Notes: generated by a model from the sequence alone, not told the origin. Positions 25,162-34,075 are shown, counted from the first letter of the stretch. The stretch is DNA of 64,000 bases from AP-15 sp963703745 (GCA_963703745.1 CAVPFL010000002.1:1178001-1242000); one strand, 5' to 3'. Made by a program: numbers and translations.

Positions 25162-26999
25162 GGTTGCAGCGCAGCAGCGTGGACGTCCCGCATACCTGAA
25201 ATCAGGCGATCCCGGATCGCAGCGAGCTTGGCCTCGCGCTGACGGTCACCGGCCGCCACCTCGCGTTCGATCTGCATCACCTCTTGCATTGTCCTGATCG
25301 CTTCGTCGGCGACCTGCGCGAGAACCTCGACGTTACGCGCATCCCCGCCCAGACTGCGGGCCGCACTGGTTGCCGCCTCACGTGCCCCTCTAGACGCCAG
25401 TACGGTGATCTGGCGCGCGGCATCGTCCAGCTTTTCAGATTCCTTGGCGGCACGCACGATGTCGACCTGGACCGCCGCCTGACTGGCGACCGCCATGAGC
25501 CTCGGGATGACGACCAACAGGCCATCCGAGATCTTCATGATGCGGGTCTCGGCCGCTTTTCGGTTCTGACCGATGACCGGTATCAGCATGGCCGATCCGA
25601 CGAGATTCTCGCGCATATCCGCAATCTTCCCGCGAAAATTGGCAAGCGCAGAACGCATCTCCATCACGTCCGCTGCGTCGGCAGCCTCGCCGGACTGCAC
25701 CGCCTTTTGCCGTTGTGCTTCGAGCTCCTGGTAGCCACGGTCCAGCGCGATCTGGCCGGCGGCAATCTCGATCTTGAGTGCATGCAGGCTCTGGCGGATT
25801 GCTGCTGCCTGCTGGTCCATCAACTCTACCGCAACACTGAGGTCTGCCTTGATCTTGCGGGCTCGGGCCTGCTCCTCGTCCATCAGGTCGAGAAATCTCT
25901 TGCGGTTTTCGACAAAGCCCTTGAAGGCGGAGTGCGCGTCGGCGGCGAACCCGATCAGCCGAGCGACGAATCCTTTTCGCGCCGCCGTAGTGCTGTGCGC
26001 TTCAGCCTGCAGGTCTTCTATCCGCAGGATCTTGACGCCATCGATAACGCTGGTAGCGATCCGGCCTACCTCACCTGCATCTCCAAGGCGGGTGCCGGTC
26101 AGCAACTGTCGCGAGGATTGCGCAATGGCAGCCATTGCACCTTCCCCGTGAGAAAGCAGAGAATTGGTATCCCCGAAATCAATCTTGGCCGCCGACGCGT
26201 GGGCGGCAGCAAGTTCTTCCGCTTTCAGGTTCGATACATCGACAAGTCGCCCAGGTTCGGTGTTGCGTTCCAATGCGGTTGAGGACGCCGGCACGGGTAA
26301 AGATGCGGTCCCACGCTCGACTAGTTCGGGGGTCGGCGTATCAAGATCATCAAAGGCGGCCAAATCCAACGGGGTTGACTCGGCGTTCGGCATCGAAGCC
26401 TTTGATAGGCGTGGAGCGTCGGGAGACTGGGGGATCGATGGAACGTCAGGCACATTCGAGGGCAGCGGGTCAGCAGGGGCTTCGAGGCGCCAAGCATAGA
26501 CCCGCACCGGCCGCGCGATGTTCTTGACGCTCTGGTGGCCTAAGTCCTCGAAAAAGTAATCGAGCCTATCGCGCACTTGGTCGCGCACAACTCGGCTGAC
26601 GCAGATGCCACCCGGTTCAGCCAGGGCTTCCAGGCGCGCCGCGATGTTCACGCCGTCGCCAAAGATGTCGTGCTTTTCGGCAATCACGTCACCGAGGTTG
26701 ATACCGACACGGAACTCGATCCGCCTGTCGGCTGGGACGGGTGCATTGCGCTCGCCCATTCCCCGCTGCATCTCCACCGCACAGCGCATCGCGTCAACGA
26801 CGCTGGCAAACTCTGCCAGCAGCCCGTCGCCGGTGTCTTTGACCACTCGGCCCCGGTGTTCCTCGATCTTCGGATGGACCAGCTCCGCGAGATGCGCCCG
26901 CAGTTGCTCGTGCGTGCCTTCCTCATCGGTGCTCATCAGGCGCGAATAGCCGGCCACATCGGCGGCTAGGATCGCAGTCAGACGGCGGGTCGGTGCCAT
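25158..26999 (-). CDS. Class III nucleotide cyclase fused to a TelA-like (toxic anion resistance) domain
   Basis: A 613-residue two-domain protein. Residues 1-165 are a class III adenylate/guanylate cyclase: ILAADVAGYSRLM with the first metal aspartate, RVVKDTGDGLLAEF with the second and a lysine in the substrate position, and DIFGDGVNIAARLEA with the aspartate, asparagine and arginine expected of adenylate cyclases. A proline-rich linker (about 170-250) leads to a long helical domain (about 255-600) resembling TelA/KlaA: GDAGEVGRIATSVIDGVK, FRGKIADMRENLVGSAMLIP and LLVVIPRLMAVASQAAVQ. TelA is linked to tellurite resistance. ATG 26999 follows GAGGGTGAG. Confidence 0.82.
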   Translation of the reverse strand: MAPTRRLTAILAADVAGYSRLMSTDEEGTHEQLRAHLAELVHPKIEEHRGRVVKDTGDGLLAEFASVVDAMRCAVEMQRGMGERNAPVPADRRIEFRVGINLGDVIAEKHDIFGDGVNIAARLEALAEPGGICVSRVVRDQVRDRLDYFFEDLGHQSVKNIARPVRVYAWRLEAPADPLPSNVPDVPSIPQSPDAPRLSKASMPNAESTPLDLAAFDDLDTPTPELVERGTASLPVPASSTALERNTEPGRLVDVSNLKAEELAAAHASAAKIDFGDTNSLLSHGEGAMAAIAQSSRQLLTGTRLGDAGEVGRIATSVIDGVKILRIEDLQAEAHSTTAARKGFVARLIGFAADAHSAFKGFVENRKRFLDLMDEEQARARKIKADLSVAVELMDQQAAAIRQSLHALKIEIAAGQIALDRGYQELEAQRQKAVQSGEAADAADVMEMRSALANFRGKIADMRENLVGSAMLIPVIGQNRKAAETRIMKISDGLLVVIPRLMAVASQAAVQVDIVRAAKESEKLDDAARQITVLASRGAREAATSAARSLGGDARNVEVLAQVADEAIRTMQEVMQIEREVAAGDRQREAKLAAIRDRLISGMRDVHAAALQP

Positions 27000-27047
27000 T
27001 GTCTCACCCTCAGCGTCGAGTTCTCATGCTGAGATTAACCCAAATCC

Positions 27048-27603
27048 GTGGCATCCCTATTGCCTCTTTCGCCGTCGAGAACCGCTTTCACGGTACCAAT
27101 TGCATGGCCGTTACGGGACCTATATCCCGGAGAAAAGATCGCCCAGAACCCGTCGCTGAGCAACGTGGAAGCCTCCGACGTCGCCCCGTCCTACGACCCC
27201 AACAACGCCCGGTCCAGCATCGACAGCACGCTGTACGGCCGGGCCGCGGAACCGCCACCGGCGACACCGGCAGCAAGCCGCCCGATATCGATCCAGCAGG
27301 ACGTCCTACGAACGGTGCTCAGCAGTCGCGACCTGAGCGCGACCGACCCGGCGGTCATCACCAGCACCGCGGGCGGACTACCCCCTCAACACCAACGAAA
27401 CGGCCCGTCAATCCCTCTTCGGCTCCCTTCGCGTCGGCGTCGCGCGCTCGACTGGCACTTCCCCCACCCTTACCGCGATGAACGGCAACTGGGGCTCTGA
27501 GGCCGCCAGCAACGCCATGCTCAACCGCGGCGAATCAGACCTCATCGACACCATGCTCAACCGCGACGACAACTACACTTTTATGCGATTCCAGCCCCAG
27601 TAG
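27048..27603 (+). pseudogene. Unrecognised decayed gene remnant
   Basis: The 750-bp gap between two cyclase genes holds a plus-strand remnant in two frames. One frame runs from about 27048 (DVAPSYDPNNARSSIDSTLY, then ISIQQDVLRTVLSSRDLSAT) to about 27365. A second frame picks up with ADYPLNTNETARQSLFGSLR and NGNWGSEAASNAMLNRGESD, then runs to LNRDDNYTFMRFQPQ and a TAG at 27601. The texture is protein-like, with few arginines and many Asn, Ser and Thr, unlike shadow frames here. I do not recognise the family. A single indel near 27365 would join them. Confidence 0.4.
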
Positions 27604-27750
27604 CGACGGGTCGTGGTCTCCCGCGACTGCGCGCCACTGCCGCCCCGCTTGTTCGCCTCCGGAGCATTGGGGTTGCTCGGATTGGGGGATGAGCACGCAC
27701 CGGATTGGCTGACGTCGGGGGCGTCGGCCAATAGCGCTAGTTCACGGATG

Positions 27751-28965
27751 CTACCGGGCTGGCGCAATTGGCCAGTCCGGGGCAAACAGCTCCTGCGGTG
27801 TCGCTAGACCGCGCAGTTGATGGCGACCGAGCGACACGACGCCGTCGAGCGCCGCGGCCAATTCTGCACTGACGACGATCGGCTGGCCCAGCATCTTGGC
27901 CGCGTTCTCGATGCGGCTCACCAGGTTGACCGCGGGGCCGATGACCGTGAAATCGAGCCGATCGGCAGCGCCAATATTGCCGTAATGGACCGTGCCGACA
28001 TGCAGGGCGACGACAATATCGAGCGGGGGCTCGTCCTCCATCTCGGGGTGGCGCGCAAGACCGTGAACCGCGGCGATCGCATTATGGGCCGCGGCGACCG
28101 CGGTTCTAGCGACCGTCGCGACCGCGTCGGTCTCGGCGATCGGAAAGATCGCGAGAAGACCGTCGCCGATAAATTTGAGGATTTCGCCGCCATGCCCGCG
28201 GATTTCCGCGGCTTGCGCCTCGAACAGCGCGTTGAGGATCGAAATCATCCGCTCGCTGGGCAGCCGGTCGGAGCGCTCGGTGAAACCGCGCAGATCGGAC
28301 GACCACAGCACCGCGGTCAGTTCCATGCCGGTGCCGCGGCGGATCTGACCGCTCAGAACTTTTGGCCCGGTATTGGCGCCCAGATAAGCGCACAGCACGT
28401 TGTGGGTGATCCACCATTGATTGTGCCGGTCGGTGATGATCGAGAGACGCTTCCCCGCACGTGCCAGATCGGCCAGTTCGCCGTCCGTGAACCCGCCGGG
28501 CCGATCGGTGACGAAGGTCACCATGTAAGCGGCGGCATAAACTCCGTCGATCGGCAAGGCGGTGTAGTCGGTGCCGCCGCGATCGCGCAGCTCGCCCAAC
28601 ACTTCGAAATCAAGCTCCTCGGCCGGCCGGTCGAGACGGCGCCGCAGCGTCTCCCTGCCGTAGCAGACCCGGCGCACCGGGTTCTGTTCATAAGGGATCG
28701 CGTCGGCGACCTCGTGCGCGATCATCACCTGCACGGTCTCGCCGGTGTCGCGCCACCAGGTGAGCGTGGTGCCGAGAAATTGCGGATGCAGCGTGGCGGT
28801 GTGGAGCGTCACCCGCAACAGCGGCATTTCGGCGGCGAGCAGGCGCCAGGCGAATTCATCGAAGCTGGCAATGCCGTCGGAGAGTTCGCGCGGCGAGCCA
28901 AGCAGCCAGTCAGCAATATTATCGATCGTGTCGCGAACGGGGCGCTGCTCGGTCGGGCGTACCAT
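27751..28965 (-). CDS. Class III (IIIb-like) nucleotide cyclase with N-terminal sensor region
   Basis: About 404 residues. The N-terminal 220 residues (IADWLLG, then FAWRLLAAEMPLLRVTLHT and HPQFLG) match the sensor region found before cyclase domains in many rhizobial proteins. The C-terminal cyclase domain has LWSSDLRGFTERSD (first metal site), GGEILKFIGDGLLAIF (second metal and lysine) and FTVIGPAVNLVSRIE, where threonine replaces the usual substrate aspartate, as in class IIIb enzymes. ATG 28965 is chosen because family similarity starts there; ATG 29058 and a start at 29142 are alternatives. It is separate from the cyclase-TelA operon. Confidence 0.85.
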   Translation of the reverse strand: MVRPTEQRPVRDTIDNIADWLLGSPRELSDGIASFDEFAWRLLAAEMPLLRVTLHTATLHPQFLGTTLTWWRDTGETVQVMIAHEVADAIPYEQNPVRRVCYGRETLRRRLDRPAEELDFEVLGELRDRGGTDYTALPIDGVYAAAYMVTFVTDRPGGFTDGELADLARAGKRLSIITDRHNQWWITHNVLCAYLGANTGPKVLSGQIRRGTGMELTAVLWSSDLRGFTERSDRLPSERMISILNALFEAQAAEIRGHGGEILKFIGDGLLAIFPIAETDAVATVARTAVAAAHNAIAAVHGLARHPEMEDEPPLDIVVALHVGTVHYGNIGAADRLDFTVIGPAVNLVSRIENAAKMLGQPIVVSAELAAALDGVVSLGRHQLRGLATPQELFAPDWPIAPAR

Positions 28966-29475
28966 TCTTCCAGCGACACGAATATGCCCGGGCAGCAACC
29001 CGGTCGATCGCGGCTGTCGCGATGCGTCGCCCGTCGTTCCCAGGAGAGTGCCGGCCATCGCTCGCAAAGTTGGGCTGGCGAGCGGGTGAGCGCAAGCGGC
29101 GGGAAAAGTTGTGCTGGGCGACGGAGATTTGCAGAGCGTCACCCAAGCTACACCGTAGAGCTTTCACTCTTGTCCCCCGAGGAGGTCGGCATTGGGGCAT
29201 CAGCGCTCGAAGCTGTTCAGCGGCACGAGCGACCGCCCCAGCTCAGACGGTGACGCGATCCCGCCATTTGTATAAGTTCAAAAATTCGCACCGTAGGGGA
29301 CCAACGAGATTTTAGCGGGTTAGGAGGTGCAGAAATCCGGTGCGAACGTCGGGAAAGGGTCCAGGATCGCGGAACGCAGCTCCGAGCGTGCCCACATCCG
29401 GCGGCCGGGGCCGGCGGCGAGATTGCCACGAAAACAGCGGAAGGGCCGGCCCGCCGGCTAGGTCCCAGAACTTGC
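28966..29475. other. Intergenic stretch without a supported gene
   Basis: This stretch lies between the sensor-cyclase and the NTF2-like gene. The first 180 bp may encode an N-terminal extension of the cyclase if an earlier start is used. The rest shows only short overlapping frames with no recognisable texture, and I see no RNA gene. Confidence 0.4.
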
Positions 29476-29513
29476 GTAGAACGTTGAACGTCATGTAGAA
29501 CGTTAAACGCTAT
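29476..29513 (+). promoter_or_regulatory. Two tandem 19-bp direct repeats upstream of NTF2-like gene
   Basis: GTAGAACGTTGAACGTCAT (29476-29494) is followed immediately by GTAGAACGTTAAACGCTAT (29495-29513), 15 of 19 positions or more matching. They end 29 bp before the ATG at 29543, in the promoter or leader zone. This is the usual shape of a tandem operator for a dimeric or cooperative regulator. No regulator gene is adjacent. Confidence 0.45.
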
Positions 29514-29542
29514 GGAAAGAAAGCCTGCGGGGAGGAAAGGTC

Positions 29543-30013
29543 ATGCGCTCTTCTATCATTGTCGCGTTTGCCGCTCTCGGTCTCATTACCTCAGCTTCTG
29601 CCCAAGAGATCGATCAAAACACCCGGCAGCAAATCGAGCGGATTGCCGCCGCATATGTCGAGAACTGGAACAAACATAATGCCGCCGGCGTCGCGGCTCT
29701 TTACGCGAAAGATGGTGTGCAGGTCACGGCGGCCGGTGTGAAAAGTGGACCGCAAGAAATCGAGCAGGCTTACCAAAGTGCGATAAAAACGTTCCCCCAA
29801 CATAATGGGCAGACGATCGAGCAAATTTCACCGCTTGGAAACGACGCCGTTATCCGAATTGGCCAGTTCCACCTCGCTGGCGAAGGGCCGAACGGCCCCA
29901 CTAAGCTCGACGGGCGCTACACTTCGGTCGATGTGCGCGAAGGGGGGACATGGAAAATCCGGCTTCTGACGGCTATTCCGGTACCGCCTCCCGCACAGGC
30001 TGCGGGGAGGTAG
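29543..30013 (+). CDS. Exported SnoaL/NTF2-like (DUF4440-type) protein
   Basis: A 156-residue protein with a Sec signal peptide (MRSSIIVAFAALGLITSASA, cleavage before QEI). The mature domain is a cone-shaped NTF2-like fold: QIERIAAAYVENWNKHNAAGVAALYAKDGV, KSGPQEIEQAYQSAI and GRYTSVDVREGGTWKIRLL. Members are often found as SgcJ/EcaC or DUF4440 proteins; many are small enzymes or ligand binders in the periplasm. The ATG follows GAGGAAAGG. Two 19-bp direct repeats lie just upstream. Confidence 0.85.
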   Translation: MRSSIIVAFAALGLITSASAQEIDQNTRQQIERIAAAYVENWNKHNAAGVAALYAKDGVQVTAAGVKSGPQEIEQAYQSAIKTFPQHNGQTIEQISPLGNDAVIRIGQFHLAGEGPNGPTKLDGRYTSVDVREGGTWKIRLLTAIPVPPPAQAAGR

Positions 30014-30152
30014 ACGTTCCCGAGATCCTGTACTGACGCGACGGGATCTCGCACCATGGTTTAAGAATTTGTTGGCCGGCGCCCTTCCCCCGGGCCGGGC
30101 ACCGCCTGATGGAAAATGGCAAGCCTCAGGCGGTCGCTTTAGTTTGGCCGGC

Positions 30153-30533
30153 TCAACCAATGTGCCAAGCGAGTTGCGGCGGAGGGCTGCCCGGGAAAGG
30201 AGCTTCACCTGGCGACCATATTTTTCCCAATCTACGCAGGGGCGGCATTTCGTTCGGAAATTCGTTATCGACCGAGTATTCGTAGCAGCGGATGTGTTCA
30301 ACCTCGGGGTAAGCGGCTTCGATTGCCACGAGCGCCTCGGACAACAACTCGAAATCGCCGGTATATTGGAGCCGACTGTTCCATACGCCCTTGTAGGCTC
30401 TGCTCAGCCTCCCGAACTCGGGCTCGTTGGTTTCGGGAAGGCGGTCGATGTAGGCGGTGATCTCGATACTTGGCGTGCCGGATCGGCGCAACTCATCGCG
30501 GGTGATTTCGACCCGGTAGGTCAGGTAGGCCAT
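30153..30533 (-). CDS. Conserved hypothetical protein (126 aa)
   Basis: A soluble 126-residue protein that I do not recognise. It starts MAYLTYRVEITRDELRRSG and is rich in glutamate and tyrosine. A helical centre (LLSEALVAIEAAYPEVEHI) is followed by a proline-rich tail (FPGSPPPQLAWH). Codon texture and an upstream GAGGACAGAGG suggest a real gene. It lies 27 bp after the stop of the DUF6481-like gene on the same strand, so the two may share a transcript. Confidence 0.6.
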   Translation of the reverse strand: MAYLTYRVEITRDELRRSGTPSIEITAYIDRLPETNEPEFGRLSRAYKGVWNSRLQYTGDFELLSEALVAIEAAYPEVEHIRCYEYSVDNEFPNEMPPLRRLGKIWSPGEAPFPGSPPPQLAWHIG

Positions 30534-30560
30534 CCTCTGTCCTCTTATTGATTGGTGACT

Positions 30561-30998
30561 CTATCTGCCCTTTCGCTTGCGAGCCTTACGGGCCGCATAG
30601 CGGGCATCGCGAGCGGCATGCCGCTCGGCTTCAAGGATGGCTTCCCGCTCCATCCGCTCGGCGAATTCCTTATCGCGGGCCTCCTTCTCGGCTTTCAGCG
30701 CTGCCTCCCGAGCGGCAGCCTCAGCGGCTTCCGCCGCGGCTAGGGCGGCAGCCTCGGCGGCCTGCGCCGCAGCCAGGGCAGCAGCCTGACGAGCTGCAGC
30801 GGCCAACTTTTCGGCTTTGCGCTCAGCGATGCGGGCTTCGCGGGCCGCAATGACAGCCTCCCGTGCCATCTGTCGCTCAATCGCAGCGGGGCTGTCGGCC
30901 GCAGACCTCGCTCGGGCTGCTCGCTCCAATTGGGCCTTCCTCGCATCTGCGGCGGCACTCAGCCGGTCGGTAAAACCTGTTTTCTTGGTCCTGTCCAT
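30561..30998 (-). CDS. DUF6481-like alanine/lysine-rich coiled-coil protein
   Basis: A 145-residue, highly charged protein. It begins MDRTKKTGFTDRLSAAADAR and then is one long helix made of repeated Ala, Glu, Arg and Lys (AIERQMAREAVIAAREARIA, AAEAAALAAAEAAEAAARE) with a basic tail ARKARKRKGR. This layout matches the DUF6481 family common in alphaproteobacteria, often next to cold-shock genes; no cold-shock gene is seen here. ATG 30998 is preferred because the upstream 43 codons lack similarity. A nucleic-acid-linked role is conceivable but unproven. Confidence 0.7.
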   Translation of the reverse strand: MDRTKKTGFTDRLSAAADARKAQLERAARARSAADSPAAIERQMAREAVIAAREARIAERKAEKLAAAARQAAALAAAQAAEAAALAAAEAAEAAAREAALKAEKEARDKEFAERMEREAILEAERHAARDARYAARKARKRKGR

Positions 30999-31176
30999 CT
31001 CAATCCTAGGCGCTCTAAGCGCCCCCCAGGGGTGGTACACAAATGCCGCCGGCTCGGCCAGCACTTCCAGCCGGACGTCGAATTCATCGATCTTCGATTG
31101 ATCCGCTGACCCACGATTATGCCCCATAAGCGGCTGAAATAAAGCCTAAATCATATCCGGGCAGAGCCATGTCCGG

Positions 31177-32214
31177 TCAGGTGTTCAGGGTCGTGCGGTA
31201 ATAGATGTCCTCGAGCCGCAGCGGCTTGGTCAAGAGCCCCTGCTCCATCGAGCCGCGGATCGCGCGTTCGACGTTCTTCCCCATCGCGCGGAGGCCGAGC
31301 GGATACGGGTCTTCGCCGAAGACCGCGGCTTGTTCTTGCCGGTCGGCTCCCGGGAAATAGAGATAGGCCGACGCGGAGCGCCGAGCCCGCTCATAGGCGA
31401 TTTCCTTCGACCGCCGGAAGGCTTCGAACAATTCCAATGCGACCCAGGGATGTTCGCGCAGGATGCGGTTCTGCACGATCACGTGGTGATTGGCGTGGAA
31501 AAACCCGGTCCGCCGGTAATATTCGAAGACGACGGCCTTGCCGTCGTCCGGCAGCAATTTGCGCAGGCGCGGGTTGCCTGCGATCTGTGTCCCGCCCCAG
31601 CGGTCGATGACCGTCGGATCTCCGGCGGTGACCTGGCTCGACGGACGGATCGCCGTGCAGGCATCGATCTCGCCGCGGTCGAGCATCACGTCTAGGGTCT
31701 GGTCGACCGTCAGCCAATGGTGGGTGACGCCGACCGGTCCCGCCCTGTCGAGACCCAAGGCGCCGCCGTGGCTCAATTCCTTGGTGCGCCCGTTGAACCA
31801 GACATTATCCTTGGCCTCGATGCCGTAAAGGTCCTTTAGCGTGTTGCGGAACCACAATGCCGCCGTCATGTCGTAATCCGGCACACCGATGCGCTTGCCG
31901 CGCAAATCTCCGAGATTGGCGATCCCAGAACCCGTGTTCACATAAAGATAGGGCCAGTGGTGTCCACGACTGAGGAAGATCGGCAGAGCCGACCAGTCCC
32001 ACTTCGTGCCGTCGGTGCGCTCGCGGGCCAGCAAGGTTTCGGAGATCGACATCTCCGAGACGTCGAATTCGTCGTAGAACAGGTTGCGCTGAAAGAGCGC
32101 GCTCGGATCGAGCGTGACAAAGCCGAGCTCGATGTTCTGGGGTTTGACCGTGCCGTCTTTAAGGGGTTGGACGCGCGAATTGTCGGAAAACCCGATCGTC
32201 AGTCGTAATGCCAT
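31177..32214 (-). CDS. Substrate-binding-protein-like / 4,5-dihydroxyphthalate decarboxylase-like protein
   Basis: A 345-residue protein with the two-lobed periplasmic-binding fold of the family annotated as 4,5-dihydroxyphthalate decarboxylase or ABC substrate-binding protein. Seen are LRLTIGFSDNSRVQPLKDG at the start, DEFDVSEMSISETLLA near residue 58, LRGKRIGVPDYDMTAALW near residue 108 and DRGEIDACTAIRP near residue 180. There is no signal peptide, which favours a cytoplasmic enzyme over a transporter component. ATG 32214 follows GGAGAGG. No transporter or phthalate genes are adjacent. Confidence 0.8.
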   Translation of the reverse strand: MALRLTIGFSDNSRVQPLKDGTVKPQNIELGFVTLDPSALFQRNLFYDEFDVSEMSISETLLARERTDGTKWDWSALPIFLSRGHHWPYLYVNTGSGIANLGDLRGKRIGVPDYDMTAALWFRNTLKDLYGIEAKDNVWFNGRTKELSHGGALGLDRAGPVGVTHHWLTVDQTLDVMLDRGEIDACTAIRPSSQVTAGDPTVIDRWGGTQIAGNPRLRKLLPDDGKAVVFEYYRRTGFFHANHHVIVQNRILREHPWVALELFEAFRRSKEIAYERARRSASAYLYFPGADRQEQAAVFGEDPYPLGLRAMGKNVERAIRGSMEQGLLTKPLRLEDIYYRTTLNT

Positions 32215-32284
32215 GCCTGCCTCTCCTGCGACAAAGCTTAAGCGCCACACCTCGCCCGCACGACATGGCGCCTTCGGGTCTGGG

Positions 32285-34075
32285 TCACCCCTCCGGCAGG
32301 CCGGCCAGGCGCAGGCCGGTGACGTGGAGTTCGAGAACTTCCGGTTTCATAAAGTGAGCGTACGCGCGAAAGCCGGCGATGGTCAGCTTGGGGTCGATCG
32401 CAAGCGCTCGACCAAGCTCGACGCGGGCCTCGTCAAGCCGGCCGAGATGCGCCAAGGCGACGGCTTTGAGCCGCATCGCTCCGACCAAGCGCGGACGCTC
32501 GTGCAAGGCGCGGTCGGCCCATTCGATCGCTTGTTCGAAGCGTCGCGCGGCGAGATGAGCGATAGCGATATTAACGGCGTAGAAAAAGCTATACGGATCG
32601 AACGGGCTCAAGCGGCGCGCCCGTTCGACGGCTTCGATCGCCGCCTCGGGCTGGTTGCGCAGCGCGTGGATATGCCCTCTGATCATCCAGGCGTGCGCCG
32701 CGTTCGGGTTGAGCGCCAAGGCGCGATCGAGAGCCGCCGCCGCGAGCGCTGCCTCGCCGGTGAGGCGAAACAGCGTCGCGGCTGCCTGACAAATCGTGTC
32801 GGCGTCATCGCGCTCGGCTTCGAGCGCCTGGCGGGCCAGGCGGATGGCCTCGGCGATGTCCTCATGCGACAGTGCTCCCCACCCCTGAAACCGCTGCAGG
32901 GCGCGACACGAGGCGACCATGGCTGCGGCCGGCGCGTAGGACGGATCGATCGCCAACGCCTGCCGGGCAAGGACGACCGCCTCGGCAGCGCCCTCCTCGG
33001 TAAAGCGATATGACTGCGCCAATGCGCGCAGATAGAGGTCGTAAGCGGTGAGGTTCGCGGTCGGCTTGCGGCTGGCACGCTCGATCTCGGATTGGCGCAG
33101 CTTTGGTTCAATCGCGCCGGCGACATTGGACGCGACCTGGTCCTGCAACGCGAAAATGTCGTCGAGCGGGCCGTCGAAGCGGTCGGCCCAGATGTGCGCA
33201 CCGGTTGCCGTGTCGATCAGTTGCCCGGTGATGCGCACCCGGTTGCCGGCTTTGCGCACGCTGCCTTCGAGCACGTAGCGCACGCCGAGCTCGCGCGCGA
33301 CCTGCTTCACATCGACCGGCTTGCCCTTGTAGGTGAAGGCGGAGTTGCGGGCGATGACGAAGAGCCACGGCAGCCGCGCGATTGCCGTCGTGATCTCCTC
33401 CACCATGCCATCGACGAAATACTCCTGCTCGGCGTCGGCGGTCATGTTCTGAAACGGCAAGACCGCGAGCGACGGCTTGTCGGGAAGCGGCAGCGGCGTG
33501 GGCTGGACCGCGGGCGTCCCGCCCGCATGCGGGCCAGAGGCCCGCGGTCCCCCACGAACGGCAAACACCCGCACGGGTCTTGTGATGTTCTTGACCTGCT
33601 GCTCGCCGAGATCCTCGAAGGCGAGGTCGAGGCGGTCGCGCACCTGCTCGTGCGCCGCAGCGCTGAGGCAAACCCCGCCCGGCTCGGCCAGCGCTTCGAG
33701 CCTGGCCGCAATATTGACGCCGTCGCCGAAGATGTCGCCATCCTCGATGATGATGTCGCCGAGATTGATGCCCATGCGAAATTCGATGCGGCGCTGTGCC
33801 GGTGTTGCAGCGTTGCGGGCGATCATCTCCCGCTGCACCTCGACGGCACAGCGCACCGCATCGACGACGCTGGCGAACTCGACCAGGAGACCGTCGCCCG
33901 TCGTCTTGACGATGCGCCCCCGATGCTCGGCGATTTTGGGATCGCCGAGTTCACGGCGAACCGCACGCAACGCCGCGAGGGTGCCCTCTTCGTCCTCGCC
34001 CATCAGCCGCGAATACCTGGCGACATCGGCCGCCAGAATCGCCGCCAATCGTCGCTCGACCCGCCCTCCGCTCAT
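32285..34075 (-). CDS. Nucleotide cyclase-TolB-like-TPR protein (tandem copy 2)
   Basis: A 596-residue signalling protein. Residues 1-165 are a class III cyclase domain with ILAADVARYSRLM, RIVKTTGDGLLVEF and DIFGDGVNIAARLEA, so metal and substrate residues are intact. Residues about 195-310 form the TolB N-like/FlgO-like domain often fused to such cyclases (SLAVLPFQNM, YFVDGMVEEITTAIA, GVRYVLEGSVRK). Residues about 330-590 are TPR-like helical repeats. The start overlaps the stop of the upstream copy by 4 bp (ATGA). From about residue 166 to near the end it is almost identical to that copy. Confidence 0.88.
   Translation of the reverse strand: MSGGRVERRLAAILAADVARYSRLMGEDEEGTLAALRAVRRELGDPKIAEHRGRIVKTTGDGLLVEFASVVDAVRCAVEVQREMIARNAATPAQRRIEFRMGINLGDIIIEDGDIFGDGVNIAARLEALAEPGGVCLSAAAHEQVRDRLDLAFEDLGEQQVKNITRPVRVFAVRGGPRASGPHAGGTPAVQPTPLPLPDKPSLAVLPFQNMTADAEQEYFVDGMVEEITTAIARLPWLFVIARNSAFTYKGKPVDVKQVARELGVRYVLEGSVRKAGNRVRITGQLIDTATGAHIWADRFDGPLDDIFALQDQVASNVAGAIEPKLRQSEIERASRKPTANLTAYDLYLRALAQSYRFTEEGAAEAVVLARQALAIDPSYAPAAAMVASCRALQRFQGWGALSHEDIAEAIRLARQALEAERDDADTICQAAATLFRLTGEAALAAAALDRALALNPNAAHAWMIRGHIHALRNQPEAAIEAVERARRLSPFDPYSFFYAVNIAIAHLAARRFEQAIEWADRALHERPRLVGAMRLKAVALAHLGRLDEARVELGRALAIDPKLTIAGFRAYAHFMKPEVLELHVTGLRLAGLPEG
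33505..33550. repeat. Palindromic repeat inside coding sequence (copy 2)
   Basis: Perfect 10-bp arms GGACCGCGGG and CCCGCGGTCC enclose a second inverted repeat CCCGCATGCGGG. Read in frame it encodes the linker GGPRASGPHAGGTPAV between the cyclase and TolB-like domains, a peptide typical of dispersed palindromic repeats that have entered genes. Confidence 0.7.

Noticed and set aside
27817..29253. A 478-codon plus-strand frame antisense to the sensor-cyclase.
   Set aside because: Its sequence mirrors the cyclase codons (shadow frame) and shows no family motif.
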